Positions 33,345-41,623 of a DNA stretch of 64,000 nt are shown piece after piece. The notes beneath the pieces were generated by a model. The model was not told the DNA's origin. It searched no databases and saw only the letters and a list, made by a program, of their open reading frames with translations. The stretch is from NCBI RefSeq assembly GCF_004745865.1, contig NZ_SRKZ01000003.1:124001-188000 (forward strand), given 5' to 3'. Position 1 is the stretch's first letter, and each line of letters opens with the position of its first letter. Made by a program: the position numbers and the translations under genes. This DNA comes from Hymenobacter wooponensis. GTDB lineage: Bacteria; Bacteroidota; Bacteroidia; Cytophagales; Hymenobacteraceae.

Positions 33345-33968
33345 ATGGCTCTCATCGTCCCTGTTATGGTGCGCTGCATCAATAACCTCTCCGATGCCCG
33401 CTACTGCGCCGGCATGGGCGCCGACTGCCTCACCTTCCGTTTAGATCCGGCTTGGTCTGACCATCTGACGCCCGAAGCAGTGCAGGAACTGGGTGGCTGG
33501 GTATCGGGGGTGCAGCTTATTGGGGAGTTTGACACCTTGCCCGTAACTGAGATAAATGCCCTGGCGCGCACATGCGGCCTGCACGGAGTGCTGCTGCACC
33601 GACGGCGCCCGGCACAGGAGTTGACTCAGTTGGAGCTTCCGGTCTATAAGCTGACCTCCTGGATACCGGACATGCTGCCCGAAGACGTGGAACTACGCTT
33701 TCGTGAGCAGCAGGCTTCCTACGCAGGCTTTGTACTGGCCGATGCGCCTTTGCCCTTACCTAGCACCGCCGAGATAAATCGCCTCACAGAACAGGCCCGG
33801 CGCTATGCTCTGTGGCTGGGAGAAGGGTTTGCCCCCACCAACATTCGGCAGTTGGTAGAAACGGTACGCCCGGCGGGTATCGTGCTGGAAGGTGGACATG
33901 AAATCAAGCCCGGCCTCCGCGACTTTGAGGAGATGGAAGCAGTGTTTGAGGCGCTGGAAGAAGAATAG
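33345..33968 (+). CDS. divergent phosphoribosylanthranilate isomerase-like TIM barrel
   Basis: A 207-residue protein of TrpF length. It resembles TrpF at both ends: VMVRCINNLSDARYCAGMGA stands where TrpF has its VKICG(M/L) plus EDA motif and keeps the catalytic-type Cys, and GIVLEGGHEIKPGLRDFEEM matches the SGVE-x-PG-x-KD end. Middle motifs are poorly conserved (LHGVLLHRRRP, VYKLTSW). It could be a true but divergent isomerase or a barrel with a new substrate. No trp genes are nearby. The ATG at 33345 gives the family length. Confidence 0.65.
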   Translation: MALIVPVMVRCINNLSDARYCAGMGADCLTFRLDPAWSDHLTPEAVQELGGWVSGVQLIGEFDTLPVTEINALARTCGLHGVLLHRRRPAQELTQLELPVYKLTSWIPDMLPEDVELRFREQQASYAGFVLADAPLPLPSTAEINRLTEQARRYALWLGEGFAPTNIRQLVETVRPAGIVLEGGHEIKPGLRDFEEMEAVFEALEEE

Positions 33969-33972
33969 AATG

Positions 33973-34812
33973 CTAAGCCATCACGGCCAGCAAAGTATAC
34001 ACTGGCTCCGCCCACGCCGCCTCGCCCTGCACCTTAATGTACTGCCGTGCTTCTTGCTGGCTAAGGCTATTTGTAAACAGCCGCCAAGCCTGCTCCGGGG
34101 CAATAGTAAGCCCCGTGGCTATGGGACCTACATACTGCTGACCTAGGTCCCACCCTTGCTCCAGGCGCTGCAGATACCACGTGTCGCCGGCGGGGCCATC
34201 TACGGTGAACTGTATTGTGGTGTTCAATGGCGCCCTCAACTGCCGGTATCGGTGTGGCAAGGCCCGCACGCAGGTAGCCAGGAATGGGTGGTACAGCTCA
34301 CGCGTAAGCAATGCTGCCTCCTGCCCCACTGCCAGTCTGATCTGCTGCTGATGGTGCCACTTCTCGGTATACTCCCGGGCTACGTGAAACCAGTTGGGCG
34401 ACTCTTCCTCACCGGCCCAGGCCACTGAAAACACCGCCGGCGCCGAAGGGTCTAAGGACGCAATGTACTGGCTGTAGGCCACTCCGCTCAACTCCAGCAG
34501 CCAGATTATCACCGCCGGGCTTAGCCGCTGGCCAGCACCGACCCAGGAGTTGTTCAGGTCATTGAGAAAGTGTACTACATCGGCATACGCTGGGCTTGCG
34601 GGTGGTGGACCGCCAAAATGCCCGTCGCGGAGCATGGATAACGTTCGCAGGTTACCGTCCAGCAGGTGCAGAGCCACATCGCGCACCCGCCATTTGGGGG
34701 CTACTGTAGGCCTCTCCCACTCTGCCGGCGACAATGACCGCAGCACCTGCAGCAGGTGTTCATCCAAAACCGGAAACAAGTGGGCTGTAGTCAGTATGGG
34801 AAGAGCTTGCAT
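33973..34812 (-). CDS. DinB/maleylpyruvate isomerase N-terminal domain protein
   Basis: A 279-residue protein with a DinB-like four-helix bundle (MDMPI_N type) in the first 180 residues. Metal-binding His residues are visible in WRVRDVALHLLDGN and EYTEKWHHQQQIR. The C-terminal 90 residues form a separate domain with VDGPAGDTWYLQRL and LSQQEARQYIKVQGE, as in SCP2-like or MDMPI_C tails. Members often depend on a low-molecular-weight thiol; a bacillithiol gene (bshB1) in this window makes that plausible, but this is inferred. It is convergent with the TrpF-like gene, 4 bp apart. Confidence 0.82.
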   Translation of the reverse strand: MQALPILTTAHLFPVLDEHLLQVLRSLSPAEWERPTVAPKWRVRDVALHLLDGNLRTLSMLRDGHFGGPPPASPAYADVVHFLNDLNNSWVGAGQRLSPAVIIWLLELSGVAYSQYIASLDPSAPAVFSVAWAGEEESPNWFHVAREYTEKWHHQQQIRLAVGQEAALLTRELYHPFLATCVRALPHRYRQLRAPLNTTIQFTVDGPAGDTWYLQRLEQGWDLGQQYVGPIATGLTIAPEQAWRLFTNSLSQQEARQYIKVQGEAAWAEPVYTLLAVMA

Positions 34813-35136
34813 GGAAACTTGTTGCTGAGTTTGCTGAATGCGAACATAGGCAATAGTAGGTTCTTTACTGACTGCAAACGGACTTAGGTACAGCGTACAA
34901 GCGTGCTATGTGCTGGTGTTGCCCAATAGACTTGACACGCAAGCATAGCCTATTGCCAGACGCCTGATGGTCAACCGATAAGCTCAGCCGTGGCGAAGAG
35001 GTTTTCGACATCTAATGCAACAGACCCCGCTGGCCGGCGTACCATTATAGAGGCTCGTCAGAGGGGATACCCTTTCTAGCGAGCAACTTGTTGGGCTACA
35101 TCTTGGCCTCCGTTCTTCACCACCAACCCTACAGCT
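34813..35136. other. 324-bp non-coding gap
   Basis: Separates two divergent genes. No gene, hairpin terminator or exact TAnnTTTG was recognised. A short inverted repeat (CAATAG...CTATTG) lies near 34924-34960. It should contain both promoters. Confidence 0.5.
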
Positions 35137-35430
35137 ATGTCTAAGCAATCTGGTAAACGCAGTCAGCACGACCCCAAATCTGGGCCTAATACCAACAGTA
35201 AAATCAGCAACCAATCTTCGGAGCAAGCCCAGCAAGCCGGCTCCACCGACCATGACCGTTCCGTGCGGAGTGGCCTACCGGGCCAAGCCAGTCAACCCCA
35301 CGTGGCAGTTGGCAACCGCCCCGACAACTTTAAGGAACAAATTGCCGGTGATATGAACAGCGGCACCGGCATGACGGCCCCCACCGACAAGGGCGGCGAC
35401 CGTACCAACTCTAGTGATGCGGAACACTAA
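35137..35430 (+). CDS. small hydrophilic, probably disordered protein
   Basis: A 97-residue protein with almost no hydrophobic residues, rich in Ser, Gln, Asn, Asp, Gly and Lys (KRSQHDPKSGPNTNSK, GDRTNSSDAEH). There is no signal peptide or Cys. The composition resembles small stress-related hydrophilic proteins, but no family is recognised. It has a clear ATG and ends just before a strong terminator, which supports a real gene. Confidence 0.68.
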   Translation: MSKQSGKRSQHDPKSGPNTNSKISNQSSEQAQQAGSTDHDRSVRSGLPGQASQPHVAVGNRPDNFKEQIAGDMNSGTGMTAPTDKGGDRTNSSDAEH

Positions 35431-35497
35431 GTAAGTGTCAACGCCTAGAAGGTAGCATCAGGCTTTCTGAAGTGTAGTGTTACCTAACCCCGTTGAG

Positions 35498-35547
35498 AAA
35501 CACAGAGCCCGCCGCAGCGCAATTGCGCTGCGGCGGGCTCTGTGTTT
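35498..35547. terminator. bidirectional terminator, 50-bp perfect palindrome
   Basis: 25-bp arms with no spacer, centred on AATT and GC-rich in the stem, between two convergent genes. Both ends give an A- or T-run. Confidence 0.88.
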
Positions 35548-35563
35548 TTCTAAGGCCAGTAGC

Positions 35564-36226
35564 CTAGCTTAACTGAAATTGGAGATACTTGATGGGGACA
35601 CCCTGAGCGCGGTACTTGCTTTCAAAGTTCGTTTCGATGTCCTCGGCGTGAGGCAGCAGCTCGGGCGTGGCATACAGATCCTTGGTGTAGGCCAGGATGG
35701 TAGTGCCGGGCCGCTGCTGCACCGTTTCTAGCGAGTAATCAAACAAGCCTTCGTTATCGGTTTTGAGGTGAACTAGGCCACCCGGGCGCAGCAGTTGCTG
35801 ATACAAGTCAAGGAAACGCGGCGACGTTAGGCGCCGCTTAATATCTCGGTCGCGCGGGCGAGGGTCAGGAAACGTTATCCAGATTTCGTGCAGCTCTCCG
35901 GGAGCAAAATGGGTGAGCAAATCATGGGCGCGCGTGCGCACAAACCCCACGTTGGAGAGGCCTAGAGCTTCAGCGCGGCGGCTGCCCCGCCAAATTCGGT
36001 CACCTTTGATGTCAAGGCCCAGAAAATTGCGCTCCGGGTAGCGCTCAGCCAGTCCTACGGTGTACTCCCCTTTGCCGCAGCCTACTTCTAGAGTAATAGG
36101 GTTCTGGTTCTGAAAAAATGCCTCGTGCCAGCGTCCGCCTAGCTGTTGGTAGTTCTCTTTGCCGGGTTCTACAATATCGTTGCGGCCGGCATTGTCGGCA
36201 AAGCGCTTTAGTTTAATTCGACTCAC
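35564..36226 (-). CDS. trmB: tRNA (guanine-N7-)-methyltransferase
   Basis: A 220-residue SAM-dependent enzyme that makes m7G46 in tRNA. The SAM site is LEVGCGKGEYTVGLAERYP, followed by FLGLDIKGDRIWRGS and the substrate motif WITFPDPRPRDRDIKRRLTS. The C-terminal LVHLKTDNEGLFDYS is also typical. Length and order are normal. It stands alone downstream of folC. Confidence 0.95.
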   Translation of the reverse strand: MSRIKLKRFADNAGRNDIVEPGKENYQQLGGRWHEAFFQNQNPITLEVGCGKGEYTVGLAERYPERNFLGLDIKGDRIWRGSRRAEALGLSNVGFVRTRAHDLLTHFAPGELHEIWITFPDPRPRDRDIKRRLTSPRFLDLYQQLLRPGGLVHLKTDNEGLFDYSLETVQQRPGTTILAYTKDLYATPELLPHAEDIETNFESKYRAQGVPIKYLQFQLS

Positions 36227-36368
36227 GAAAGGGAAATGGTGCGGTGATGAAATGTGATATGGTGCGGTGCTTTCTGTTTAGGATTGCCATCCCATCCAGA
36301 AAGCCCCACCCTGAGCGGTTGCCCCGGAAGGCCGCCTGCTCCGCCAAACTGAGCTTAGCGCAATAGGC

Positions 36369-37670
36369 CTAGAGCTCCTCTATCTCGGCCACCACAAAGG
36401 TACTGCCTCCAATGAAGACCACATCATCGGGGGCGGCGGCGGCTCGGGCAGCGGCCACGGCGGCAGCCACGGGCCCATACACTTGCCCATGCAGGCCTAC
36501 TGACGCGGCGCGCTCGGCGAGTTCTGCCCCGGGCAAGGCCCGCGGAATACTGGCCTGGCAGAAGTAATACGTGGCCTCGCGGGGCAGCAGGCCCAGCATC
36601 TTGGTCGCATCTTTGTCGTTGACGACGCCGAGCACAAAGTGCAGCTGCTGGTATGGCAAACGCGCCAGTTGCTCGGTCACGAACCGAAGGCCCGCCTCAT
36701 TGTGGCCCGTATCGCACACCACCAGCGGGCGGCGGCCAAGAATGGTCCAGCGGCCCCGGAAGCCCGTGAGGCGGCGCACGTCGCGGAGGCCCGTGCGTAC
36801 GGCGGCCTCCGGAATTACAAAGCCCTGCTGGCGTAGCTCCTCCAGAGTGGCCAGCACTCCCGCCAGGTTCAGGCGCTGGTAGTCGCCGGCCAAGGCCAGT
36901 TCCAGATTATCGAGGTAAGGAGCCCCGTGGCGAGTCACGCGCAGGTGCTGCACGTCCTCGTCGGGCGCGGCAGGTCGGGTTACGTCAACGCGGTACTCTT
37001 GGTCAGCAAACTGTAAGGGTGCTTGTGCGGCGGCGGCCTTTTCTTCGAACACCACCTGTACCTGGGGCTGCTTCTGGCTGATGATGGCAGGCACGCCCGG
37101 CTTGATAATGCCGGCCTTCTCCGCTGCTATTTTGGGCAGCGTGTCGCCCAGCAAATTTTGATGGTCGAAGCTGATGTTGGTAATCAGCGATACCAGGGGT
37201 TGAATGATGTTAGTGGAATCTAAGCGCCCACCTAGGCCTACCTCAACTACTGCAACATCAACCTGCTGCTCGGCGAAGTAGCAGAAGCACAATGCCACGC
37301 ACATCTCAAAAAACGATGGCTGCACGTGCTCAAACTCCGGCCACCAGCGGGCCACCCACTCCACCAGATACTCGGGCTTCAGGTCTTCGCCATTCACCTT
37401 AATGCGTTCTGTAAACTCCCGCAGGTGAGGCGAGGTGTATAGCCCCACCTTGTAGCCGGCGGCCTGGAGTACAGCCGCCAGCAGGTTGGAGCTGCTCCCC
37501 TTACCGTTGGTACCGGCCACGTGTACGCTCCGAAAGGTACGCTCTGGGTGCCCGGTGATTTCAGCTAAGGCCTCCGTATTCCCCAGCCCCGGCTTATATC
37601 CCGCCTCACCTACCCGCTGAAACATGGGTAGTTGATTGTATAAGAAGTCGAGGGTCTCGCGGTAGGTCAT
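36369..37670 (-). CDS. folC: bifunctional folylpolyglutamate synthase / dihydrofolate synthase
   Basis: A 433-residue Mur-ligase-type enzyme that adds glutamates to folates and can make dihydrofolate. The P-loop is GTNGKGSSSNLLAAVL near residue 53, with VVEVGLGGRLDSTNI and SFDHQNLLGDTLPKIAAEKAGI as typical ligase motifs. The C-terminal domain (about 290-433) has VCDTGHNEAGL and VNDKDATKMLGLL. It lies downstream of the TonB-type gene on the same strand, separated by a terminator. Confidence 0.95.
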   Translation of the reverse strand: MTYRETLDFLYNQLPMFQRVGEAGYKPGLGNTEALAEITGHPERTFRSVHVAGTNGKGSSSNLLAAVLQAAGYKVGLYTSPHLREFTERIKVNGEDLKPEYLVEWVARWWPEFEHVQPSFFEMCVALCFCYFAEQQVDVAVVEVGLGGRLDSTNIIQPLVSLITNISFDHQNLLGDTLPKIAAEKAGIIKPGVPAIISQKQPQVQVVFEEKAAAAQAPLQFADQEYRVDVTRPAAPDEDVQHLRVTRHGAPYLDNLELALAGDYQRLNLAGVLATLEELRQQGFVIPEAAVRTGLRDVRRLTGFRGRWTILGRRPLVVCDTGHNEAGLRFVTEQLARLPYQQLHFVLGVVNDKDATKMLGLLPREATYYFCQASIPRALPGAELAERAASVGLHGQVYGPVAAAVAAARAAAAPDDVVFIGGSTFVVAEIEEL

Positions 37671-37805
37671 GGGAAAGAATGAGTCTGGGGTGCGTTGCTA
37701 GATGTTAAGTGTAAGCAGAAGCCTCTGGTTATCCGTTCAAGAATCAACCAACCATTGCTATCTGGCAACTAACAACCGGCAATTGAAAAGAGCCTGCAAA
37801 GCAAA

Positions 37806-37835
37806 GCCGCCGGCCGGATAAATCCGACCGGCGGC
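37806..37835 (-). terminator. terminator after the TonB-type gene
   Basis: 14-bp inverted repeat with one mismatched or G-U position (GCCGCCGGCCGGAT / ATCCGACCGGCGGC) and a 2-nt centre, 28 bp past the stop codon. An A-run on one side makes it plausible in both directions. Confidence 0.7.
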
Positions 37836-37863
37836 TCAAAAAAAGGCATTGGATATGCTAAGT

Positions 37864-38751
37864 CTACTGGACAGTAAAGCGGAATGTGTAGTAACCGGTG
37901 GCCCCACCTTCAGCGGCACTAGTCCGGCGAAACTCCACTCGTTCCAGCGCATCGCGGCAGGCTCTGTCCTGCGCCGGCGACACGTTGCCCGACACTTTTG
38001 CAACGGACTCCACTTCGCCCTCGGCGTTAATTTTGATTCGGTAGCGTACGAAGCCGGAGTTGTTATCCAGCGCCGATACGTTAGGCTTGCTGACAACTGC
38101 CCAGCCCGACATCTCTAGGCCACCTGAGCCGGGGCTAGTACCCCGCCCACCACTGCCTGGCTCACCGGAGTAGGCTGTGCCGCCATAGGTGCCGCGGGGG
38201 TCGCCCTTGTCGCCCACAGTGCCGGGGTTGTCGCCGTTGTTGTTGCCGGTGGGCGCATTGCTGGTCCCGTTCACGCCATTACCGCCGCCGGTGTTGCTGT
38301 TGGCTTTGGGCGTGAATACCGCCCGCTGATCTACTTTGGGGCGGGGAGGCTCGGGCTTCACTTCCTCCTTCACTACAGGGGCCGACTTCTGAACCGGCGG
38401 AACCGTTACCGGGCTTTCTTCCGCTTCGCTCGTTACCACCCGAGTTTCGGCGGGTGGTGTTGGATCGGGCTGGGCTACTGGCCTAGGCGGCGTGGGGTCA
38501 GGTTGGGCGGCGGGCGGGCGGCTGTCCTCCCGGTTCTTAGATTCGTTGGCTGGCGCCTGGCTCTGGATGTCGCCGGAGCCTACTTCATCTACACCGTAAT
38601 TGAGCTCCACCCCATCACCGCCCAGTGTTTCCAGGGGTGGGTCGGGGCCTTTAAACACGGTAAAAATGAACAGCGCAGCCAAGGCAGCATGAATCAGCAC
38701 AGTACCGATTAAGGCTTCACGGCGATGCTCCTCACGATATTCAGTTGCCAT
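37864..38751 (-). CDS. TonB-family energy transducer
   Basis: A 295-residue protein: an N-terminal cytoplasmic start and one membrane helix (about 14-34, LIGTVLIHAALAALFIFTVF), a long Pro/Glu/Gly-rich periplasmic spacer with repeated QPDPTPP, and a TonB-like C-terminal domain (about 215-295, FVRYRIKINAEGEVESVAKV, ALERVEFRRT). It should carry proton-motive energy from ExbB/ExbD to outer-membrane proteins, or act as a TolA-like link. A terminator-like hairpin separates it from exbD, so it may be transcribed separately. Confidence 0.86.
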   Translation of the reverse strand: MATEYREEHRREALIGTVLIHAALAALFIFTVFKGPDPPLETLGGDGVELNYGVDEVGSGDIQSQAPANESKNREDSRPPAAQPDPTPPRPVAQPDPTPPAETRVVTSEAEESPVTVPPVQKSAPVVKEEVKPEPPRPKVDQRAVFTPKANSNTGGGNGVNGTSNAPTGNNNGDNPGTVGDKGDPRGTYGGTAYSGEPGSGGRGTSPGSGGLEMSGWAVVSKPNVSALDNNSGFVRYRIKINAEGEVESVAKVSGNVSPAQDRACRDALERVEFRRTSAAEGGATGYYTFRFTVQ

Positions 38752-38945
38752 GGGTGAAATAGGTTTGCTCGTACTGGCCTACGCTGGCTCAGTCTGAGGA
38801 AGTCAAGTTAACTGGTCTGAGCGAGAGTAGTGAGAATGCCACTGGTTCTGTTCGCAGGCTTATTCAATCGTTCTCGCTCAAAATTCTGGAACACTTCTTT
38901 ATACACTGGTCCCTGGGTAAGAGTGGCCTAGCCCTCTGTTAATCA

Positions 38946-38983
38946 CTACGCCCCGCTCCGGAAAAACGGCAGACGGGGCGTAG
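38946..38983 (-). terminator. possible exbD terminator
   Basis: 10-bp perfect inverted repeat (CTACGCCCCG / CGGGGCGTAG) with an 18-nt loop in the 287-bp gap between exbD and the TonB-type gene. The rest of that gap shows no gene. Confidence 0.6.
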
Positions 38984-39038
38984 AGTATAGTATTAACGGT
39001 AAAGCTGGGCCAGCGGGTTCAGCATGCAGGGGCCTAGC

Positions 39039-39449
39039 TTACTTCGCAGAGCCTTGTTGGGCCTGGGTAGCCATTACCATTCTAATCTTAAGGCGGTTGC
39101 CAATTTCGAGGATATCTACCAGCTTCTGCACATTCAGCGAGGCATCTACGCGCAACACCGCGGTGGGGCTCTCCAGTCCTTCTACGCGGCGGGCTAATTC
39201 AGCTTCAAGCTGGGTTGGGGTAGTCAGCTGGCGGTCGATGAAGTATTGCCCGGCAGCATCCACCGATACCGTGATGGGCTGCTTCATGGCCTGTTTGCCC
39301 GAGCGGGCATTGGGCAGCATGAGCTTAATAACGTTCGGGTTCACCATCGTCGACACAATCAGGAAGAACAACATCAGAAAGAACATGATGTCGTTCATCG
39401 AGCTAGTCTCGACGTGAGAAGAAAGTTTACGACGCCGGCTGAGGTCCAT
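39039..39449 (-). CDS. exbD: ExbD/TolR-family proton-channel subunit
   Basis: A 136-residue protein with one N-terminal membrane helix (about 20-40, MNDIMFFLMLFFLIVSTMVN) that includes the channel Asp, followed by a periplasmic domain (VDAAGQYFIDRQ, VLRVDASLNVQKLVDILEIG). It pairs with the ExbB-type protein encoded just upstream in the operon. The gap between them holds an inverted repeat with arms 39460-39479 and 39504-39523. Confidence 0.92.
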   Translation of the reverse strand: MDLSRRRKLSSHVETSSMNDIMFFLMLFFLIVSTMVNPNVIKLMLPNARSGKQAMKQPITVSVDAAGQYFIDRQLTTPTQLEAELARRVEGLESPTAVLRVDASLNVQKLVDILEIGNRLKIRMVMATQAQQGSAK

Positions 39450-39459
39450 ATCGTGAAAG

Positions 39460-39523
39460 GTGAGGTGTTGAACTTGTGAGGTGGTGAGTTACCCTGCTGC
39501 TATTCACAAGTTCACCACCTCAC
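39460..39523. repeat. 20-bp inverted repeat between exbB and exbD
   Basis: Arms 39460-39479 and 39504-39523 pair with one mismatch. One arm touches the exbB stop codon, the other is in the exbD leader, which is almost free of G in the coding sense (CTCACCACCTCACAAGTTC). Confidence 0.75.
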
Positions 39524-40254
39524 TAATTGTCTTGAAGAATATCCATGAACTCGATGGCTGAGTTCTCCATGCGAAAGACCATGCGCTCCACCATGATGCT
39601 GAGCCAGTGGTAGCCCACGTGCGCCACAATACCAACAATAAGCCCCGCAGCGGAGGTCACCATTTTGGTATACAGACCACCAGAAATCTGGGCAATGCCG
39701 AAGTCGCCGGTAGAGCTGATAGCGTAGAAGATCTTGATTACCCCAATGATGGTACCCACGAACCCGAGCATAGGTGCAATACCGGCCACAATACCCAGTA
39801 CGTTGATGTTCTTCTCGAGGCGGGCAATTTCAATCTTACCCACGTTCTCCACGCTGGTTTCGATTTCTTTCAGAGGCAACCCAATACGGCGGATACCTTT
39901 CTCAATCATGCGAGCCAGCGGCGTGGGATTTTGAGCGCAAAGCATTTTAGCACCCTGCAAATCACCCTTCACCATCAGCCCCCGAATGCCAGGCATAAAG
40001 GTATCTGACACGGCTCCCGCTTTCCGAATAGTGAAATACCGCTCCAGGATGATGTATACTGACACGAACAGCAACAGAAACAGCGGCACCATTATCCAGC
40101 CGCCGGCCAGTACCAGATCGATGAGGGAAAGGCCCGTAGCTGCATTGGCAGCAGCATTAGCCGCAGTAGCAGCAGAATCAGCGGCGGCGGGGGAAGCCGC
40201 AGGAACTGCTGCGGCCCCGGTGGGCGCTTGCAGCAGCAGGGTGAGAAGCGTCAT
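39523..40254 (-). CDS. exbB: MotA/TolQ/ExbB-family proton-channel subunit
   Basis: A 243-residue protein with an Ala-rich N-terminal stretch and three membrane helices: about 45-68 (IDLVLAGGWIMVPLFLLLFV), about 150-175 (NVLGIVAGIAPMLGFVGTII) and about 190-215 (VTSAAGLIVGIVAHVGYHWL). The family motif GIAPMLGFVGTIIGVIKIF is intact. It conducts protons to power TonB- or TolA-type proteins. Its ATG is 1 bp after the stop of the HU/SPOR gene, which shows tight translational coupling. Confidence 0.93.
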   Translation of the reverse strand: MTLLTLLLQAPTGAAAVPAASPAAADSAATAANAAANAATGLSLIDLVLAGGWIMVPLFLLLFVSVYIILERYFTIRKAGAVSDTFMPGIRGLMVKGDLQGAKMLCAQNPTPLARMIEKGIRRIGLPLKEIETSVENVGKIEIARLEKNINVLGIVAGIAPMLGFVGTIIGVIKIFYAISSTGDFGIAQISGGLYTKMVTSAAGLIVGIVAHVGYHWLSIMVERMVFRMENSAIEFMDILQDN

Positions 40255-40255
40255 G

Positions 40256-41440
40256 CTAGTAATTGAGTACCCAAAGAGAATTTCCTAAACGACGGCGCTG
40301 CGCCTGGGCTTCGCGGTCGGCCGACGTACGGTCGGCGTAATCAGCCACGGAAAGCTTGTACTGACGGCTACCCGCCTGCGGCAGAATTACCCGCGCCGGG
40401 TGGCCTAGCCGCACCAGAGCCTGACGGCCCTTCTCGGCATTGGCCAGTGAGGTGTAGCTGCCAGCAATGATGTAATAACGGCCAGTCCGGCTTTTGATTG
40501 TCGCGCTTTCGCTGCTGGTGGTTGCATTAGTAGCAGCAGCTTTCTCCCAACCAGGCGCTTTGGCCTTAGGCTTCGCGGCCGATTTGGACACCGGAGCTTT
40601 CTGCCCACCTGCCACCGTAGCTACTGGAACAGGCTTTTTAACTACTGGCGCAGCTACTACGCGTGGCTTAACAGCAGGGGCCACTGCCGGAGCAACTTTC
40701 TCTGCTGGAGCAGCCTCCACTCGTGCTTCTCGAATGGGCTGAGGGGCCGGAGCCGAGATTTCAGAAGCTAGTGCCGCTTGCTGCCGCGCCATTACTGGTG
40801 GCTGTACTTCGCTAGCCGATGGCACGGAGGTGGCTTTAGATAGCTGCCAACCCTCGGGCAGATAGCCAAGCATATCCAGAGTCATGTAGTTGGCCGACAG
40901 CGCCAAGCCTGCAATCAGGGCCATAGCGGCTACCCGGAAGGCCCGCGTGACGCGCGCGGAGCGCGAGGCGGCTAGCAGCGGCGCCGGCATAGGACGCTCC
41001 CGAGCCATGATGGCATCAGTAGCCCGGATAGGCCTAGATACCAGTTCGGGCAAGCCATAGCTTGCGCTTAGCAAATTCTGAGTACCCGTGTATTCAAACT
41101 CCAGGCCCCTACCAGCGGCCCTACGGAACATACCAACTCCGCGGAGTTCGGTGCGCTGCCCCGTTTCCAGTTCTTCCTGCATCCGCAGTACTGCTTCCCG
41201 CACCAGTTGGCGAGCCTGGGCCGTGCTCACCTCCAGCTGCCGACTCAGCGCATCTACCAGCAACCCGTCGTTGCGGGTCAGTGATTGATTGAAGGCAACG
41301 CGTTTGGCGGGGGGCACCAACGTGTGACGTACCGGATGAATCCGAGCCGGCTCATACTCCGCAATCAGCCCACCAAAATCAGGGATGATGACGCAGTCAT
41401 GGTCGCGGAGCAGGGTACGGATATGGTCGGAAAGCTGCAT
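40256..41440 (-). CDS. HU-CCDC81/SPOR domain membrane protein
   Basis: A 394-residue bitopic protein. Residues about 1-110 are two HU-CCDC81-type domains (LLRDHDCVIIPDFGGLIAEY, QARQLVREAVLRMQEELETG) of the cytoplasm. A membrane helix at about 165-185 (AMALIAGLALSANYMTLDML) leads to an Ala/Pro/Lys-rich linker and a SPOR domain (about 318-394, YYIIAGSYTSLANAEKGRQA) that binds denuded peptidoglycan at division sites. This links chromosome- or cytoplasm-side binding with the cell wall. It is coupled to exbB. Confidence 0.92.
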   Translation of the reverse strand: MQLSDHIRTLLRDHDCVIIPDFGGLIAEYEPARIHPVRHTLVPPAKRVAFNQSLTRNDGLLVDALSRQLEVSTAQARQLVREAVLRMQEELETGQRTELRGVGMFRRAAGRGLEFEYTGTQNLLSASYGLPELVSRPIRATDAIMARERPMPAPLLAASRSARVTRAFRVAAMALIAGLALSANYMTLDMLGYLPEGWQLSKATSVPSASEVQPPVMARQQAALASEISAPAPQPIREARVEAAPAEKVAPAVAPAVKPRVVAAPVVKKPVPVATVAGGQKAPVSKSAAKPKAKAPGWEKAAATNATTSSESATIKSRTGRYYIIAGSYTSLANAEKGRQALVRLGHPARVILPQAGSRQYKLSVADYADRTSADREAQAQRRRLGNSLWVLNY

Positions 41441-41515
41441 GCGGGAGACGTGCTAGTTTTTTTAAGAGGTATTGTGCTGCGGAATCTGTTTCTGGCGGAA
41501 TATGCAATGCAAAAG

Positions 41516-41543
41516 CGGCGAGCAACCTTGAGGTAGCTCGCCG
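41516..41543 (-). terminator. small hairpin between barrel gene and HU/SPOR gene
   Basis: 8-bp perfect arms (CGGCGAGC / GCTCGCCG) in the 183-bp gap. It may be a weak terminator or an mRNA processing hairpin. Confidence 0.45.
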
Positions 41544-41623
41544 TATGCCCTGGCATACTCTGCCGCTGACTGGCCTAGAACTCCTTACACGTGAGAGCTA
41601 GCACCAATCATAGAATCAGCAGT

